A stretch of 47,309 nt of DNA, taken from NCBI GenBank assembly GCA_902493145.1, contig CABUOA010000017.1:1-47309 (forward strand). The letters are read 5' to 3'. Below, piece by piece: positions 8,248 to 17,410 of this stretch. Every line of letters begins with the position of its first letter. The stretch's first letter is position 1. The notes under the pieces were generated by a model. It did no database searches. It had not been told where the DNA came from and saw only the letters and a list, made by a program, of their open reading frames with translations. This DNA is from an uncultured Collinsella sp. (lineage in GTDB: Bacteria > Actinomycetota > Coriobacteriia > Coriobacteriales > Coriobacteriaceae). The position numbers were made by a program, and so were the translations under genes.

Positions 8248-9087
8248 GTGATTGATTCGGAACAGCTTAAGCAACATATGGTCAAGGCCGTGGAGGAGAT
8301 TCGCGCCACCAATCCGATGGCCGGCTCCATCACCAACACGGTGACGATCGACTTTGTCGCCAACGCGCAGCTCGCCGTGGGCGGTTCGGCCGCCATGGTC
8401 TATCTGCCCGACGAGGGCGAGGCGCTCGTTGCCGGCGGCGGCGCCATCTATCTCAACATGGGCACGCTCTTCCCCATCTACGAACAGACGATTCCCCGCG
8501 CGGCCAAGGCGGCACACGACGCCGGCAAGCCCTGGGTGCTCGATCCGGTGGGTCTGGGCATCGGTAGCCTGCGCACCCAGCTGGTAAACGAACTCAAGCA
8601 GTACAAGCCCGCCATCGTGCGCGGCAACGCCTCCGAGATCATCGCGCTCGCCGGCCTGTGGGGTCTTGAGGGCGAGGCAGCCGATCTGAGCCGCGTGCGC
8701 GGTGTCGATACCACCGACACGGTCGACGCCGCCCGCGATGCCGCTGTGGCGCTCGCTCGCTACACCGGCGGCGCCGTAGTGGTCTCGGGCGAAGTCGACC
8801 TGATCACCGACGGCACGACGGTAGCCAAGTCCTACGGCGGCAGCCCGCTCATGTCCAAGATCACCGGCTGCGGTTGTTCGCAGGGCGGTGTGCTGGCTGT
8901 GTACGCCTGCGCTGCCGATCCGTTTACGGCAGCCATCTGTGGCACCGCCGTCTACAACGTTGCCGGCACGCGTGCCGCCGCTGTCGCCGATGCCCCGGCA
9001 AGCTTTAAGGTCGCCTTTATCGACGAGCTCTATCGCGCAACCGCCCAGGACATCGCCGATAACCAACTCGAGCTCGAGGAGGCATAA
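8248..9087 (+). CDS. thiM: Hydroxyethylthiazole kinase
   Basis: 279 residues. It phosphorylates 4-methyl-5-(2-hydroxyethyl)thiazole for thiamine salvage. Family signatures are TNTVTIDFVANAQLAVGGSAAM near the N-terminus, LDPVG, GNASEI, and the glycine/cysteine-rich TGCGCSQGG that holds the catalytic Cys and anion hole. The start is taken as GTG at 8248, because AAGGAGG lies eight bases upstream; in-frame codons further up fall inside the riboswitch. First gene of a three-gene operon under TPP riboswitch control, four bases from the next ATG. Confidence 0.93.
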   Translation: MIDSEQLKQHMVKAVEEIRATNPMAGSITNTVTIDFVANAQLAVGGSAAMVYLPDEGEALVAGGGAIYLNMGTLFPIYEQTIPRAAKAAHDAGKPWVLDPVGLGIGSLRTQLVNELKQYKPAIVRGNASEIIALAGLWGLEGEAADLSRVRGVDTTDTVDAARDAAVALARYTGGAVVVSGEVDLITDGTTVAKSYGGSPLMSKITGCGCSQGGVLAVYACAADPFTAAICGTAVYNVAGTRAAAVADAPASFKVAFIDELYRATAQDIADNQLELEEA

Positions 9088-9090
9088 GCC

Positions 9091-9432
9091 ATGTCCGAGC
9101 CCGCAACCAATGCCGGCATGAACACGCTCGTCGCCGTGGCCATCGCCCCATGCGGCACCGGCGATGAGCTGTCCGCCGAGGTCGCCGAGGTCGTGCGCGT
9201 CATTCGCGAGAGCGGTCTTCCCAACCGCACCACCTCGATGTTCACCGAGATCGAGGGCGACTGGGACGAGGTCATGCAGGTCGTGCGCGACGCGACCTTT
9301 GTGTTGGCGAGCAAGGGCATCCGCACCGAAGTCGTGCTCAAAGCCGATATTCGACCCGGATTTACCGACACCATGACCGGCAAACTCGAGCGCATGGAAG
9401 CACAAATCAAAAAGCAGGAGGAAGCACGATGA
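9091..9432 (+). CDS. Thiamine-binding protein, MTH1187/YkoF-like family
   Basis: 113 residues, matching the PF01910 thiamine-binding group: a single ferredoxin-like domain with VAIAPCGTGDELSAEVAEV at the N-terminus, TTSMFTEIEGDWDEVMQVV in the middle and a short charged C-terminal helix. Members bind thiamine or a precursor in the cytoplasm. Its place between thiM and thiE, with an ATGA overlap to thiE and a GGAGG site upstream, supports a role in salvage, perhaps as a substrate carrier. That role is an inference. Confidence 0.8.
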   Translation: MSEPATNAGMNTLVAVAIAPCGTGDELSAEVAEVVRVIRESGLPNRTTSMFTEIEGDWDEVMQVVRDATFVLASKGIRTEVVLKADIRPGFTDTMTGKLERMEAQIKKQEEAR

Positions 9433-10124
9433 GCATCCGCGACAACCTTGATATCTCGGCCTATCTGGTACTCGGCCCCGAAAACACCCTCGGACGCCCC
9501 GTGGGCGATGTGGTGGCCCAGGCACTCGACGCCGGCTTTACCTGCATCCAGGTGCGCTCCAAGGTGGCAAGCGCCCGCGAGATCATTGCGCTGACCGGCG
9601 ACGCCGCGCAGGCAATCGCACAGGCCGGCAAGACCGGTCAGGTCGCCCTGTTAATCGATGACCGTCTGGACTGTGTGCTTGCCGCGCGCGAGCAGGGCAT
9701 TGCCGTCGATGGCGTGCACGTAGGCCAGAGCGACATTCCCGTCGAGGTCTGCCGCAAGCTGCTGGGCCCCGACGCCATCGTGGGCCTTTCGGCCCGTTGC
9801 GAGGAGATGCTCGAATACGTCAAGACCGCCGACATGAGCCTGGTCGACTACCTGGGCATCGGCCCGCTCCACGAGACCGAGACCAAGCGCGACTGCGGAC
9901 GCGCGGCCGACGGCTCTATCATCACCAAGAGCTTTGAGGACCTTGCCGCACTCCACGCGGCAAGCCCCGTGCCCATCGTGGTGGGCGGCGGCGTTAAGAC
10001 GGCCGACTTGCCGCAGCTTAAGGCCACCGGCGTCGACGGCTTCTTTGTGGTAAGCGCCGTCTGCAGCGCCGACGACCCCCATGCCGCAGCCAAGGAGCTT
10101 GTCGACACCTGGCAGCAGGCATAG
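9429..10124 (+). CDS. thiE: Thiamine-phosphate synthase
   Basis: 231 residues, usual length. It joins HMP-pyrophosphate and thiazole phosphate to give thiamine phosphate. Motifs: IQVRSK, LIDDRLDCVLA, DGVHVGQSDIP, GLSAR, YLGIGPLHETETK and the phosphate-binding VVGGGV. Overlaps the upstream gene by four bases (ATGA), with AGGAGG before it, so it is translationally coupled. With thiM it forms a salvage route; no thiC or thiD is in the window. Confidence 0.93.
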   Translation: MSIRDNLDISAYLVLGPENTLGRPVGDVVAQALDAGFTCIQVRSKVASAREIIALTGDAAQAIAQAGKTGQVALLIDDRLDCVLAAREQGIAVDGVHVGQSDIPVEVCRKLLGPDAIVGLSARCEEMLEYVKTADMSLVDYLGIGPLHETETKRDCGRAADGSIITKSFEDLAALHAASPVPIVVGGGVKTADLPQLKATGVDGFFVVSAVCSADDPHAAAKELVDTWQQA

Positions 10125-10168
10125 GCATAGGCCGAACAGCTGATTCGCAGCCTCATATCTTCAGCAAT

Positions 10169-10214
10169 GGAAAGCGCATCCCAGTTTGGACACCCATTCT
10201 GGGATGCGGTTTCC
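10169..10214. repeat. Hairpin downstream of thiE, next to the insertion sequence
   Basis: GGAAAGCGCATCCCAG (10169-10184) and CTGGGATGCGGTTTCC (10199-10214) form a 16-bp stem with one mismatch. No T-run follows, so a terminator role is not certain. A second copy of the right arm lies beyond the insertion sequence at 11512-11531. Confidence 0.6.
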
Positions 10215-10222
10215 ATATAGAG

Positions 10223-11506
10223 GGGACTGCGGACAAAAAGTTGGACCGTTGAGGTCCGGAACGGAGTCCGCATGGCATACAGTAGGAGAATGGTGGAGAG
10301 GGCCAGGGCGCTTCGCGGCGCCGGGCTCACCGTCATGGAGATAACCGAGATACTCGGCGGGCCCGGCAAGACGTCCGTCTGGCGCTGGATCAGGGACGTG
10401 CGCAAGCCCGCGGGAAGGGCCGGTGGAGGAATGGACCTGCCGCGACTCGTCGGGGACGGCCCCGACTACCCCGACATCGACCCGGAGGACAAGGACGCCC
10501 TGATCGAGCGGCTCAGGCTCGAGAACGCGGTGCTGAGGGCGGTGCAGGACGTTTTAAAAGCCGAGAGCCTCGACGGGATGTCGAACAGGGAGAAGACCCT
10601 GGTGATAGACCGCCTGAGGCCGTGCGGGAAGTGGTCCTTGAGAGAACTCACGAGTTCCTTGGGGATATCAAAGAGCTCCTATGAGTACCAGCGCCGCGCG
10701 ATCGCGAGGCCCGACCGGCTCGCGCCCCTGCGCGCGCTCGTGCGCAGGATCTTCACCGAGGACGGTGAGGGGGCGCGGGGGTACCGCTTCGTGACGGCGC
10801 GCCTGCGCGAGCTCGACGAGCCCGTGCGCGCCTCGGAGAAGGTCGTCCTCCGCATCATGCGCGAGGAGGGCCTGGTCCCCAGGTGGATGAGGAGGAAGAG
10901 GAGGCCCTACAGCTCCTATGCGGGCGAGCCGACGCCGGCCCCGCCGAACCTCGTGCGCCGCGACTTCCGCTCGGCCCTGCCGAACTTCCTGTGGCTCACC
11001 GACATCACCGAGTTCAGGCTGCCCTCCGGCAGGAAGGTCTACCTGTCGGCCATCAGGGACTGCTTCGACTCCTCGGTCGTGGCGTGGAGGGCCGGCGAGA
11101 GACCGGACGCCGCGCTCGCCAACTCGACGCTCGAGGACGCCTGCGCCCGGCTGGCGCCCGGCGAGCGCCCCGTCATCCACTCCGACCGCGGCGGCCACTA
11201 CCGCTGGCCCGGCTGGATCTCGATCTGCGAGGACAACGACCTCACCAGGAGCATGTCCGCCAAGGGCTGCAGCCCGGACAACGCCGCGATGGAGGGCTTC
11301 TTCGGCCTGCTCAAGAAGGAGTTCTTCCACGGGAGGGACTGGTCCGGCTGGTCGCCCGGGGAGTTCATCGAGGCCCTCGGCGCGTGGATAGGGCGCTTCA
11401 ACTCCGAGCGGGCAAGCGACGCGCTCGGTGGCGCGACGCCGGACGACTACCGGTCGTCGCTGGGGATGGCCGCGATTTAGCGGTCCAGGAAATCGTCCGC
11501 AGTCCC
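10223..11506 (+). mobile_element. IS3-family insertion sequence, apparently complete
   Basis: 1284 bp, with imperfect terminal inverted repeats: GGGACTGCGGAC at the left and its complement at the right end, then seven unmatched bases and TGGACCG matching again. One transposase gene fills it. I see no short target duplication. The element is richer in G+C than its flanks, which points to recent arrival. Confidence 0.82.
10272..11480 (+). CDS. IS3-family transposase, OrfA and OrfB in one continuous frame
   Basis: 402 residues. An N-terminal helix-turn-helix (VERARALRGAGLTVMEITEI) and Leu-rich coiled coil (IERLRLENAVLRAVQDVLK) make up the OrfA-like part. A DDE integrase core follows: WLTDITEF (first Asp), IHSDRGGHY (second Asp) and DNAAMEGFFGLLKKE (Glu). 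IS3 elements normally make OrfAB by a -1 frameshift; here both parts are already in frame, although TTTTAAAAG at 10553-10561 keeps a slippery-site look. The catalytic triad is intact, so it may be active. GGAG precedes the ATG. Confidence 0.9.
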   Translation: MAYSRRMVERARALRGAGLTVMEITEILGGPGKTSVWRWIRDVRKPAGRAGGGMDLPRLVGDGPDYPDIDPEDKDALIERLRLENAVLRAVQDVLKAESLDGMSNREKTLVIDRLRPCGKWSLRELTSSLGISKSSYEYQRRAIARPDRLAPLRALVRRIFTEDGEGARGYRFVTARLRELDEPVRASEKVVLRIMREEGLVPRWMRRKRRPYSSYAGEPTPAPPNLVRRDFRSALPNFLWLTDITEFRLPSGRKVYLSAIRDCFDSSVVAWRAGERPDAALANSTLEDACARLAPGERPVIHSDRGGHYRWPGWISICEDNDLTRSMSAKGCSPDNAAMEGFFGLLKKEFFHGRDWSGWSPGEFIEALGAWIGRFNSERASDALGGATPDDYRSSLGMAAI

Positions 11507-11511
11507 GCGCT

Positions 11512-11531
11512 CATTCTGGGACGCGCTTTCC
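11512..11531. repeat. Second copy of the hairpin right arm, beyond the IS
   Basis: Matches 10195-10214 at 18 of 20 bases (CATTCTGGGA then CGCGCTTTCC). It pairs with the left arm at 10169-10184 about as well as the near copy does, so the arm is present on both sides of the insertion. Confidence 0.6.
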
Positions 11532-11553
11532 GCCGAGTCCGCGGCAGCTTGTC

Positions 11554-12423
11554 CTACCCCGCCAGATACGTTTCCAGCGCGGACAAAGACGCCTCCGCAT
11601 CGTGGCGGCCGATCTGATAGATACGCTCAAGCTCATCGGGCTCGCGGCACAGCGACGGCACCTTTACCGATTCGCTCGGCCGCACCACAAAGACCTCGCC
11701 GGCAGCCTCGCGACGTGCCAGGTCATCAAGCGTGGCATTGTAGGCCTCATGCCGATGCTCAAGCGCCGCAACAAACTCCGGGTAGTGACGGAACACGCGC
11801 CGCAGCATGGGCATCACGCTGTTGGGCTGCTTCACAAAGCCCGCCGGCTGCGTGAGTACCACAATATTGCGGTCATACCCCTGCGCAAACAGCCAAGCAC
11901 TGGGAATGGAATCGGCCACGCCGCCATCCAGATATTTATGCCCCTCAATGGCGACAGGACGCGTTGCCACGGGAATAGCAGACGACGCCCGAATCCACTC
12001 GATATCGCGCTCGTCGCCATACGGCAGATCGCGATAGACGGCCTTGCCCGTCTCGATATCGGTACACACGCACGTAAACCGCATGGGGCAGGCACGATAT
12101 GTCTCCAGGTCGATGGGATCGCGCTCGATGGGCACCTCGTGATAGGCAAAATCTGCATTGAACATATCGCCGGTTCGCAGCCAGCTTGCTACACCCGCAT
12201 AGCGCTTATCGGCGCAATAGGCCTTGTTGTAGCGAATGGCACGACCAATCTGGCGCGATTTAAAGTTGTAGCCAAACGCCGCGCCCGCCGAGACGCCCAC
12301 CATATGGTCACAGGTCAGGCCGCACTCCATCCATACGTCGAGCACGCCCGCCGTATACATACCGCGGTAGCCGCCTCCCTCGAGCGCAAGCCCCACCGCG
12401 GGCGTCGTATCTGGCTGTGCCAT
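11554..12423 (-). CDS. Patatin-like phospholipase
   Basis: 289 residues. The Gly-rich oxyanion loop EGGGYRGMYTAGVLD (near residue 15), the nucleophile elbow GVSAGA and the DGG of the Ser-Asp dyad (LDGGVAD) are all present, so the lipase should be active on phospholipids or other acyl esters. This is the bacterial RssA/YjjU-like patatin size class. Start at 12423 with GGAGA upstream; the frame runs on upstream without a better site. No signal peptide, so cytosolic or membrane-associated. Confidence 0.85.
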   Translation of the reverse strand: MAQPDTTPAVGLALEGGGYRGMYTAGVLDVWMECGLTCDHMVGVSAGAAFGYNFKSRQIGRAIRYNKAYCADKRYAGVASWLRTGDMFNADFAYHEVPIERDPIDLETYRACPMRFTCVCTDIETGKAVYRDLPYGDERDIEWIRASSAIPVATRPVAIEGHKYLDGGVADSIPSAWLFAQGYDRNIVVLTQPAGFVKQPNSVMPMLRRVFRHYPEFVAALEHRHEAYNATLDDLARREAAGEVFVVRPSESVKVPSLCREPDELERIYQIGRHDAEASLSALETYLAG

Positions 12424-12752
12424 GCGACCATCTCCGTTCCTGCGTTTTAAAACGAAACAAGTATACCCGTCAACATATATCGCCTCAGTCGCATTTTCAT
12501 CGAACATCGTCGCGTTACCGTTTGGCGAATAATGGCGAATAATGGCCGCCCGCAACATGGGCACCCCTACATAATTCCATACACTTGTTTATACTACTCA
12601 GTAGTTATCAGCAACGAACGTCAGCCGACAAATAAACCCAACGACGCAGCAAGGCGGGGGCTTGGAAACACGCGAGGCGTTGAGCAACAACGCGTGTGCA
12701 CAACGAGCTCGCCCGACGCAATCCGCCCCGACCCCAGAAAGCCGCCTACAGC
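12424..12752. other. Divergent promoter region between patatin and GGDEF-EAL genes
   Basis: 329 bp without a gene. It is richer in A+T near 12450-12610 and holds a short perfect inverted repeat, ACTACT-C-AGTAGT at 12593-12605, just after TTGTTT (12586-12591), a possible -35. Promoters for both genes should lie here; I cannot place them firmly. Confidence 0.4.
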
Positions 12753-15470
12753 ATGGATACCCCCAGCAATTACACTGAAACGCTCGAAAAGACCGTCCGC
12801 GACCTTCTCAAGCGTCAGGAGGATCTGGTCAGGACCGCCTTTACCGACCAGCTTACCGGGCTTGGCAACCGCGGCGGCTTTGCCCGTTCCCTCGAGGAGC
12901 TCTGGGAGCAGGACACCCCCGTTACCATGGCGTACATCGATATCGACAATCTCAAGCACTGCAACGACGTCTTTGGCCATGACGAGGGCAACCGCTATAT
13001 TTTGCAGGTAAGCCTCTATCTCAAGCTGTATATGGAGGTGGACGAAGCGGCGTTTCGTCTGGGAGGCGACGAGTTTGCCATCCTGTCTACGATTGCAACC
13101 GAGGACGACCTCGCCGAACGTCTGGAACGCTGCCGAACGGTCCTGCTCAAAAACAACGATGCCGAGATGCCTCACTCGTTTAGCTACGGAGTGGCACACG
13201 CCGACCCCGCCCTGGGCGAAGCCCCCAATCGCTTGACGAACGATGCCGACCATCGCATGTACGACTACAAGCTACGTCATGCCGTGCACCTTGATCGACG
13301 CAATATCGCACAAGCCCACACCGACGACTTCGAAATAAGCGATCGAATTTTCGACGCCCTTTCGATGCTCAACGAAGGCCGCTATTTCTTTATCGAGAAC
13401 TTGGACAAACATCGAACCCTTTGGTCACAAGGCGCCTTGCGCGATCTTGGTCTTCCTTCGGAGCATATAGACAACTGTCACGATTATTGGAAAACGCGTG
13501 TCCATCCCGATGACCTTGAGGCCTATACCAACGACATCGACCAAATCTATGACGGCTCCAAACATCGTCACGTCATGCAGTACCGCGTGCGCAATGCCGC
13601 CGGCGATTACATCCTCGGCCGTGCTCGCGGGTTTCGTATCGACGGCGACGGAAATGTCCCCTCGCTCTATGTCGGCGAGCTCGTCAACCACTCGCTTGCC
13701 GAGACCGTCGACGCCGCCACGGGTCTCGGAACGCAGCGCACGCTGATCAACGCTATCGATGCCTGCCGTCGCGACCGTTGCGAGACGGGGCTTATAGCAG
13801 TGCGCGTTCGCGGCACGGCAAAGCTCAACGAGCTCTACGGGGCCGAGGCCGTCGACAACATGCTCGCCGAATACGCAGGCCGCATGCTGTCGATTACTCG
13901 CGGCAGGAGTCGCGTCTTCCGTTCACGCAACGCCCAGTTCGTCGTGCTTAGCAACAATTTGGATCACGAAGCATTCGAGCAACTGATCCAACATCTCAAA
14001 GAGGCCGTTTTCGCTCCCGTTCGAATCGCGGGCGACACTATTACCCCCGTCTGTCTTGTCGTTCCGGCCTTTTACGAGCACCTGACCAATCAAACGGCCG
14101 CCGTTTTAGGCGAACTCGACCGTCGCATTCGCACGGCCGGCGGGCTTGTTCCCAACGACAGCCTCCCCATACCCGAGGTGGAGCGCAAAAGCGCCATCGC
14201 CGAACGCATCGATCCGCTCACGGGTCTCTATCGACCCAGCGAGTTTATGCGCCGCGCCAACGAATTTCTCGAGACAAGGCGCAACGGCGCCTGGTGTATC
14301 GCCACCGTCGATATGGGGCACATGCGACTGTTCAACGAATGGCACGGACAGGCCGAGGGCGACCGCGTACTCGCCGATGTGGGCACGGTTCTCAAGGACA
14401 TCGAGAATGCCGCCATGGGCGTCGCAGGGTACTGGGGCCAAGACGATTTTTGCGTACTCATCCCCTTTAAGCACGACACCGTCCATCAGATCTATAGCCG
14501 CATTCGCCAGGCCGTGGCCAAGCATGATGACGGCGTGGGCTTCTGGCCGTCCATGGGCGTCTACCCCATCGACTCCAACGAGGAAATCACCATCGATGCG
14601 CAGGCCAAGGCCATGTTTACCAATCGGCGCGCAAAAAACGACTTTAAGGAGCGCATTGCCATTTTCCGCCCCGAGGAATACGAACACGAAATCGCGTTCC
14701 ACCGCACGCTGACCGAATTCCAGTATGCGCTCTCAAACGGCCGCATTACCTACTACTTGCAGCCCCAGGTCGACATGGAAACCGGCGAGATCGTTGGCGC
14801 CGAGGCGCTCACACGCTGGATTGACAAGGATGGCTCCCTCATTTCACCTACCACCTTTATCCCCGCTCTCGAGGAAAGCGGTTTTGTGGTGACGCTCGAC
14901 AAATATGTTTGGCAGGGCGTCGCCTCGTGGCTGCGTGAGTGCATCGATCGAGGGCTGCGCGTAGTTCCGATCTCGCTCAATGTGTCGCGCGTGGATATCC
15001 TTGCCTGCGACGTCGCCGAGCATATGGGGGCGCTTGCCGCCCAATACAACCTACCGCCCGAGCTCATGCGCATTGAGATCACCGAGACGGCTTATACGGG
15101 AGAGTCCGAGGCCGTGGATAAGCTGACGGCCGACCTACACACTCGCGGTTTCTCGACCTACATGGACGATTTTGGCACCGGCCAGTCTACGCTCGCGATG
15201 CTCAAGAACGTCAACGTCGACGTCATCAAGCTTGATCGCACGTTTGTGCCCACCGACCGCGATCAAAGCCGTAGCGCGCAAATCGTTTCATCAATGCTCG
15301 AGATGGCGCAATCGCTCCATCTGCCCGTTGTAATCGAAGGCGTCGAGACAAACGAGCAGGCGAACATGCTGCTCCAAATGGGTGCCCACTACGCTCAGGG
15401 CTTCCTCTACTACCGCCCCATGCAGGCAAAGGATTTTGAGGCATTGCTCGATGGCGGTAACAAAAACTGA
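12753..15470 (+). CDS. Multidomain cyclic-di-GMP protein: GGDEF-PAS-GGDEF-GGDEF-EAL
   Basis: 905 residues from the ATG at 12753; the ribosome site is weak and a GTG at 12696 is an alternative. Domain 1 (residues ~20-190) is a complete diguanylate cyclase with LTGLGNR and RLGGDEFAI (GGDEF at 104-108). A PAS-like fold follows (HPDDLEAY, YRVRNAAGDYI), then two GGDEF-like domains without the signature: FRSRNAQFVVL and YWGQDDFCVLI. The C-terminal EAL domain keeps E684-A-L, NVSRVD, ITETAY, DDFGTGQST, KLDRTF and EGVET, so phosphodiesterase activity is likely. No membrane segment. It may both make and break c-di-GMP, gated by its PAS and inactive GGDEF domains. Confidence 0.85.
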   Translation: MDTPSNYTETLEKTVRDLLKRQEDLVRTAFTDQLTGLGNRGGFARSLEELWEQDTPVTMAYIDIDNLKHCNDVFGHDEGNRYILQVSLYLKLYMEVDEAAFRLGGDEFAILSTIATEDDLAERLERCRTVLLKNNDAEMPHSFSYGVAHADPALGEAPNRLTNDADHRMYDYKLRHAVHLDRRNIAQAHTDDFEISDRIFDALSMLNEGRYFFIENLDKHRTLWSQGALRDLGLPSEHIDNCHDYWKTRVHPDDLEAYTNDIDQIYDGSKHRHVMQYRVRNAAGDYILGRARGFRIDGDGNVPSLYVGELVNHSLAETVDAATGLGTQRTLINAIDACRRDRCETGLIAVRVRGTAKLNELYGAEAVDNMLAEYAGRMLSITRGRSRVFRSRNAQFVVLSNNLDHEAFEQLIQHLKEAVFAPVRIAGDTITPVCLVVPAFYEHLTNQTAAVLGELDRRIRTAGGLVPNDSLPIPEVERKSAIAERIDPLTGLYRPSEFMRRANEFLETRRNGAWCIATVDMGHMRLFNEWHGQAEGDRVLADVGTVLKDIENAAMGVAGYWGQDDFCVLIPFKHDTVHQIYSRIRQAVAKHDDGVGFWPSMGVYPIDSNEEITIDAQAKAMFTNRRAKNDFKERIAIFRPEEYEHEIAFHRTLTEFQYALSNGRITYYLQPQVDMETGEIVGAEALTRWIDKDGSLISPTTFIPALEESGFVVTLDKYVWQGVASWLRECIDRGLRVVPISLNVSRVDILACDVAEHMGALAAQYNLPPELMRIEITETAYTGESEAVDKLTADLHTRGFSTYMDDFGTGQSTLAMLKNVNVDVIKLDRTFVPTDRDQSRSAQIVSSMLEMAQSLHLPVVIEGVETNEQANMLLQMGAHYAQGFLYYRPMQAKDFEALLDGGNKN

Positions 15471-15531
15471 TACGCTCGCGCGCAAAACGATACCGCCGAA
15501 GGGGCGCTTGTCCCCATTGGCTAACTTATGC

Positions 15532-15554
15532 CCCCAATCCAAACCGAATTGGGG
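15532..15554 (+). terminator. Weak hairpin between the two GGDEF genes
   Basis: CCCCAAT (15532-15538) pairs with ATTGGGG (15548-15554). No T-run; a possible weak terminator or mRNA structure just before the next ribosome site. Confidence 0.4.
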
Positions 15555-15596
15555 ATATGATGCAAACCACTGTTGTGCCCAAGGAGGTTATCCATC

Positions 15597-17126
15597 ATGA
15601 ACGAGTCGTATCGCCTGGGCGAGCAATCGATCATTGCCTATCTTCAGCGACTTGCGAACGGGGTCTCGACCGCCGAGCTCGATGTTGCCGCGCTGCCCAC
15701 GGAGCTGTGCGCCATCGGCGAGCAGCTACAGAAGACATTTGCCATCCTGCAGCAAGAACGCGAGCTGCTTGAGCGCGGCGCCTATATCGATTCGCTCACC
15801 AATCTTGGCAACCGTGCTGGACTCCACCGTTATGCCGAGCTGCTTTGGCACAAAGGCACCCCCTTCACCTGCGCTTATATCGATATCGATCGCCTTAAGC
15901 ATTGCAACGATACGTTTGGCCACACCGAGGGCAATCGCTACATCCTGAGCATCTGCCGTGCACTCACCGAGACAATGGAACCCAATGACCTGCTGTTCCG
16001 TATCGATGGAGACGAATTTGTACTCGTATCCCCCACGACAGATGAAGCCGAACTCGAGCAGCGCCTGGAGCGGACGCGCACCGACCTTATCGAGGCAACA
16101 TCGGGCGGCAAAGCGCCCATGATCGCTAGCTTTAGCTTTGGCTGCTCGCGCGTCGACCCACTCGCTGGCGATACGCGTCGCCAGATGACCATGGACGCCG
16201 ACCGCAAAATGTATCGCTACAAGCTCATGCACCGTGTGCAGCAGCCGAAGGAAAACGACGCATCCATGCGACCGATCGCCGATCAGCCTCCCTGCAACGA
16301 CCGGGTGTTCCAAGCGATCTCCATGAGCTCCGAGACGCGCTATCCGTTTATCCTTAACCTCGATACCGGCGAATCGCAATGGTCGATTAATGCCGTGCGC
16401 GATTTTGACCTGCCCTCCCAGCATCCCTATAACTCGCTCGATATGTGGCTCGCCCGCGTTCACCCCGAGGACCGCGACAACGTGCGCAGCGAGCTCGATA
16501 TGGTGGTAAACGGCGCGTGGCACTTCCATTACATGCAGTATCGCGTCATGAATACCGCTGGTAAATATGCGCTGTGCGAGTGTACGGGCTACCGCTTGGA
16601 TAGCACCGAAACCGAGCCCAACATGTATGTGGGCATTATCATCAACCGAAGCTTGGCGGATACGACCGATTCCGTGACCGGCCTGGGCGATATCCACGCC
16701 CTGGTCAACGCCATTGGCGAAATGCGTCGCGTGGCGCGCAAGGCAGGCCTGGTCGCCATCAAAATCGACGACATCGCCAAGGTCAATGCCCGCTTTGGCT
16801 TTGATGCGGGCGACCGCGTTTTGGCAGAAAGTGCCGCCTGCCTCATGGACTGTTCGCGCGGCAAGGGCCGTCTGTTCCGCTCGACCGGACCGATGTTCGT
16901 GGCGCTTTTCGATGACCTTGATCCCGAAGAGACCGACGCGATCGCAGAAGAAATCGAACGGTTCTTGGGGTCGCCCGTACTCTTTGGCTCATTTGAATAT
17001 CAGCCGCCCATTCGTGTGGCCACACTTCATCTAGATGCCGTCGACCGACAGCCCGTTTCCATTTTGAACGAACTTAATGCGCTGATTAAAGAGGCGCCAC
17101 AGGTACCGGGCACCAAGCTGGACTAG
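15597..17126 (+). CDS. GGDEF-PAS signalling protein, paralogue of the preceding gene
   Basis: 509 residues; AAGGAGG lies just upstream of the ATG at 15597. A helical N-terminus (~residues 1-65) leads into a GGDEF domain with LTNLGNR and RIDGDEFVLV; the signature reads DGDEF (137-141), an Asp in place of the first Gly. A PAS-like segment (HPEDRDNV, MQYRVMNTAGKYALCE) and a signature-less GGDEF-like domain (VTGLGDIHALVNAI ... LFRSTGPMFVALF) follow in the same order as in the upstream protein, which carries an extra GGDEF and EAL. The pair arose by duplication. Variant active sites sometimes stay active, so cyclase activity is open. Confidence 0.82.
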   Translation: MNESYRLGEQSIIAYLQRLANGVSTAELDVAALPTELCAIGEQLQKTFAILQQERELLERGAYIDSLTNLGNRAGLHRYAELLWHKGTPFTCAYIDIDRLKHCNDTFGHTEGNRYILSICRALTETMEPNDLLFRIDGDEFVLVSPTTDEAELEQRLERTRTDLIEATSGGKAPMIASFSFGCSRVDPLAGDTRRQMTMDADRKMYRYKLMHRVQQPKENDASMRPIADQPPCNDRVFQAISMSSETRYPFILNLDTGESQWSINAVRDFDLPSQHPYNSLDMWLARVHPEDRDNVRSELDMVVNGAWHFHYMQYRVMNTAGKYALCECTGYRLDSTETEPNMYVGIIINRSLADTTDSVTGLGDIHALVNAIGEMRRVARKAGLVAIKIDDIAKVNARFGFDAGDRVLAESAACLMDCSRGKGRLFRSTGPMFVALFDDLDPEETDAIAEEIERFLGSPVLFGSFEYQPPIRVATLHLDAVDRQPVSILNELNALIKEAPQVPGTKLD

Positions 17127-17132
17127 CGTTAT

Positions 17133-17146
17133 GGGGCGCATGATGG
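17133..17146 (+). repeat. 14-bp direct repeat, left copy
   Basis: GGGGCGCATGATGG, identical to 18036-18049. The two copies bound a ~890-bp stretch with a small membrane-protein gene and a transposase fragment. Confidence 0.7.
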
Positions 17147-17410
17147 TTAATTTCCGATCTCGGGCGAACACATTGGGCAAATAGGCCGTACCCGCAGTTA
17201 GCCGAACGCCCCCCGCAGTCCCTAGCGGGCCCGGGGGCACCGTTTCGATACTCTTGGTTTACTTTGCCTGATGCAAATAAGTGCTCAACAAGATAGAACC
17301 TATCCCCCGCCACGGATATGCCCTCGAGTAAATCTGTTAAGCCAAGCCTATCAAATTCTATTGACAATTGGCTGCATTGGTCCATTTTGTCGTCCAGCCA
17401 CTTCCGCTGG

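Noticed and set aside
10883..11617. Second long frame inside the IS3 transposase gene
   Set aside because: It is an Arg/Ala/Gly-rich by-product of the high G+C transposase frame, with no domain similarity.
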